Assembly: GCA_040386935.1 (NCBI GenBank)
Contig: JAZKEQ010000020.1
Span: forward strand, 4,641-68,640
Length of the DNA stretch: 64,000 nt
Direction of reading: 5' to 3'
DNA from: JABMMZ01 sp040386935
GTDB taxonomy: Bacteria; Bacteroidota; Bacteroidia; NS11-12g; UBA955
Shown here one piece after another: positions 61,842 through 64,000 of the stretch. The translations under genes were made by a program, and so were the position numbers. The notes beneath the pieces are model-generated. The model saw nothing but the letters and a program-made list of their open reading frames with translations. It was not told where the DNA came from and did no database searches. The number at the start of each line of letters is the position of its first letter. Positions within the stretch are counted from its first letter, which is position 1.

Positions 61842-63776
61842 TTATTGCACACTTACTACCCTGAATACTGTACGTCTGTTTTGTGCTTTGCCTTCAGGTG
61901 TTTTATTGTCAGCAACAGGTTTTGTATCACCGTAACCCACCGATGTTAAACGGGTCATTTCAATACCGGCTTTTATCAGATAATCTTTTACTGCTTTTGC
62001 TCTGTTTTGAGACAAGGTAAGATTCTTTGCTTTGTCGCCAGTATTATCAGTGTGGCCGCCAATCTCAATTTTCATGAAAGGGAATTTTTTGAGTAATAAT
62101 ACCAACTTATCCAATTCAGCTTTTGATTCTTCCTTAAGTTCAAATTTATCGACATCAAAAAACACGTTGGCTAATTTTACATCAATATTTATTTCTGGCT
62201 TTTTCAACGGCACATCAATAATGAATGGATCGAGACTGCCCGTTTCCTTTAAAGAGAAATTATCCGAATAAAACAGATAATTGGTTTGATCAACGGTCAG
62301 CATGTAGTTCTTATTTGAATTTAATATCAGCAGAAATTCACCGGTTACTTTATCACTGTTAATCGTTGTTACAATCTTACCTGTAGCCAAATCTGTCAGT
62401 TCTACTTTAGCACCAATTTTTTCGAGTGTTTTTGAATCGTACACCTTTCCTTTTACATAACTAATGGGATCAGGCTTGATTTGATCGTAAAGCGGAAATT
62501 GATAAATATCCTGTTCACCATACCCACCTGAACGATTGGCACTCAAATATCCGTAGCGACCCTGTCTATCGACAATAAGTCCTAATTCTTCTCCGCCTGT
62601 ATTGATAGGATAACCAATATTAACAGGATTTTTAAATTTACCGTCTTCTCCCTTTTTAGCGACAAAAATATCCATATTACCCATTCCTAATAATCCATTT
62701 GAACTGAAGTACAAAGTATTATCATCATAGTGTATAAATGGCGCCATTTCATCACCGGCAGTATTGATGTCTTTCCCAAGATTGATAGGTACATCAAAAC
62801 GACCATCTTTAAACTTTGACATATAGATATCCATTCCTCCAAATCCTCCTTGTCTATTGCTCGAAAAATAAATTGTTAAGCCATCTGAGCTAATGGAAGG
62901 CTGACTTTCCCAGGCACTTGAATTAATTGGAATCCCTAAATTGGTAGGCTTGCTCCATTTGCCGCCATTATAAATTGAAAAGTACAAATCGCAGCTTCCT
63001 TGTCCCTGAGGCTCATTTCGTTCATTGACACGACCACAGGCCGTATAAAAAATGAATTTACCATCTGAGGTAACAGATATGGTTCCTTCATTTTCAGGAG
63101 TATTAACAGGTGGTGGCATTGGCACCGATGGTCCCCATGTACTATCAGTAAGGGCATTGGCTACATAAAAATCTTCATGTACATAACGATCACTTACCTT
63201 AATTAATCTTGTAAAATAAAAATTCTTTCCATCCAGAGTAATACCGGGAAAATATTCACCTGTTGAAGTATTGATTGAAGAACCTAAATTAAAAGGTTTA
63301 AACGGCACAGGATTATTCATTAAATCAATACAAACATCCATATTGACAATTTCTTTATTGACGTCTTCTACTCTTCTTGCATCAAGCTTTTTAGGATTGG
63401 TGAGATATTTTTGGAAATTACTTTTTGCCAAATCATACTGCATATTGTTTTTATAAGCATTGGCTAGTCTATAATAGTTATAATAGTTCTCGGGTTCTAA
63501 TTCCAGAAGTTTAAGACAGGATTTTATGGCATTTTGATAATTCCCGGCAACATTTTCAAATTCGGATTTATACTCCCATGCTTTAATGGATGTGCTATCT
63601 TTTTTAATGCCTTTATTGACCAACTCTAGTGCTTTATCAATGCTTTCGTTTTTGTAGGCGATGTATGCTTCTTCTGCATATTTATCTCCGGGGCTTATAA
63701 CCTTTTTTTTCTGGGGCTGTGCAGTAATACAACCGCAAAAAGCTATAGCTAGTATAGTGAATAAGACTTGTTTCAT
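61842..63776 (-). CDS. PorE-like T9SS periplasmic protein: TPR, PD40 propeller, carboxypeptidase-like and OmpA domains
   Basis: 644 residues from ATG 63776 (signal MKQVLFTILAIAFCGC, probably lipoprotein; the longer reading adds nine residues). Domain order: TPR repeats (about 30-130, ALELVNKGIKKDSTSIKAWEYKSE), WD40-like PD40 propeller (about 160-430, GEYFPGITLDGKNFYFTRL, SQPSISSDGLTIYFSSNRQGGFGGMDIY), a carboxypeptidase regulatory-like domain (about 440-520, VKGKVYDSKTLEKIGAKVELT) and an OmpA domain (about 540-640, GGHTDNTGDKAKNLTLSQNRAK) keeping the peptidoglycan-binding Asp and Arg. This is the architecture of Porphyromonas gingivalis PorE, which anchors the type IX machinery to peptidoglycan. 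Confidence 0.88.
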   Translation of the reverse strand: MKQVLFTILAIAFCGCITAQPQKKKVISPGDKYAEEAYIAYKNESIDKALELVNKGIKKDSTSIKAWEYKSEFENVAGNYQNAIKSCLKLLELEPENYYNYYRLANAYKNNMQYDLAKSNFQKYLTNPKKLDARRVEDVNKEIVNMDVCIDLMNNPVPFKPFNLGSSINTSTGEYFPGITLDGKNFYFTRLIKVSDRYVHEDFYVANALTDSTWGPSVPMPPPVNTPENEGTISVTSDGKFIFYTACGRVNERNEPQGQGSCDLYFSIYNGGKWSKPTNLGIPINSSAWESQPSISSDGLTIYFSSNRQGGFGGMDIYMSKFKDGRFDVPINLGKDINTAGDEMAPFIHYDDNTLYFSSNGLLGMGNMDIFVAKKGEDGKFKNPVNIGYPINTGGEELGLIVDRQGRYGYLSANRSGGYGEQDIYQFPLYDQIKPDPISYVKGKVYDSKTLEKIGAKVELTDLATGKIVTTINSDKVTGEFLLILNSNKNYMLTVDQTNYLFYSDNFSLKETGSLDPFIIDVPLKKPEINIDVKLANVFFDVDKFELKEESKAELDKLVLLLKKFPFMKIEIGGHTDNTGDKAKNLTLSQNRAKAVKDYLIKAGIEMTRLTSVGYGDTKPVADNKTPEGKAQNRRTVFRVVSVQ

Positions 63777-63811
63777 GAAATATGTGCGATATAGTGTAAA
63801 CATTGTTTTTG

Positions 63812-63819
63812 CAAATTTA
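63812..63819 (-). promoter_or_regulatory. -7 promoter element for the PorE-like gene
   Basis: On the minus strand TAAATTTG, an exact TAnnTTTG, 35 bases before the ATG at 63776. Confidence 0.5.
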
Positions 63820-63914
63820 TTGTATCAATTGGTTTATCCATTACGAATACCCAAGAGGTTTTAAACATTTTAAGATAATAACAACGTATAATTCCAAATG
63901 TATGCCAAATAAAA

Positions 63915-63941
63915 AAGCCCCTAAAAATAAGGGGCTTCTTT
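63915..63941 (-). terminator. Intrinsic terminator after tRNA-His
   Basis: Arms AAGCCCCT and AGGGGCTT (63915-63922 and 63930-63937) with a 7-base loop, followed on the minus strand by a run of six T. Confidence 0.8.
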
Positions 63942-63947
63942 GTTTTG

Positions 63948-64000
63948 GGTAATCAATGGGGCTCGAACCCACGACCCTCGGTACCACAAACCGATGCTCT
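63948..64000 (-). tRNA. tRNA-His (anticodon GTG), 5' part outside the window
   Basis: On the minus strand: the anticodon arm TCGGT-TTGTGGT-ACCGA puts anticodon GTG (His) at 63985-63987 read in reverse; the T-loop TTCGAGC and acceptor 3' strand TGATTAC follow, ending with C73 at 63948. C73 is the bacterial tRNA-His discriminator that pairs with G-1. The next bases are CAAA, so a full CCA is not encoded. The 5' acceptor and most of the D-arm lie beyond the right edge. Confidence 0.9.

Overview
The window looks like a chromosomal segment of a Bacteroidota bacterium. Evidence: type IX secretion (T9SS) sorting domains of both types (gliding-motility-associated C-terminal, and type A Por-like), DUF4249, DUF4837, DUF4294 and DUF4846 proteins, a TonB-dependent receptor, absence of obvious Shine-Dalgarno sequences, and repeated use of the Bacteroidota -7 promoter element TAnnTTTG upstream of genes. 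DNA is AT-rich. I cannot place it below class level from sequence alone. I saw no integrase, transposase, phage gene or CRISPR array.

Layout. 1-4.1 kb (+): end of a lytic transglycosylase, DUF4837 lipoprotein, purN, zinc phospholipase C/S1-P1-like protein and a small OmpA-domain protein. 4.1-7.4 kb (-): TonB-dependent receptor with a DUF4249 lipoprotein. 7.5-12.5 kb: glucosaminidase, YdcF-like protein, HtpG, thioredoxin, DUF58. 12.8-21.7 kb (-): two tandem giant surface proteins with almost identical C-terminal two-thirds and diverged N-terminal parts. 21.7-22.3 kb: a gene-free island with ten 21-bp tandem repeats and a group of small hairpins. 22.3-34.3 kb (-): bshB1, DUF4294, lgt, mtaB, queG, then a T9SS cargo protein, truB, ribF, an M23/LysM peptidase, then rseP, hscB and marC. 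34.4-38.4 kb: TPR protein, PLP enzyme of the MetB family, PrsW-like protease; queE and folD on the other strand.

38.5-41.5 kb (+): two paralogous lipoproteins overlapping a subtilase. 41.6-47.5 kb: NADP isocitrate dehydrogenase, arginase-family enzyme, ECF sigma factor, GT87-type membrane glycosyltransferase, beta-helix lipoprotein. 47.7-53 kb (+): two tandem paralogous type A T9SS cargo proteins. 53-56.4 kb: DUF4846, amino acid permease, and a protein with a cysteine-rich N-terminus. 56.5-59.8 kb (+): carotenoid operon crtZ-crtI-crtB plus a small exported protein. 59.9-63.8 kb: TerC, a GNAT-like protein, and a PorE-like OmpA protein. The right edge cuts a tRNA-His gene on the minus strand.

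Themes: cell envelope and T9SS (five cargo proteins plus a PorE-like component), housekeeping metabolism (purine, folate, flavin, thiol, queuosine) and carotenoid pigment. The parts least explained by known families are the tandem giant proteins with homogenised flanks, the 21-bp repeat island, the recurrent repeats directly after stop codons, and the lipoprotein-lipoprotein-subtilase operon.
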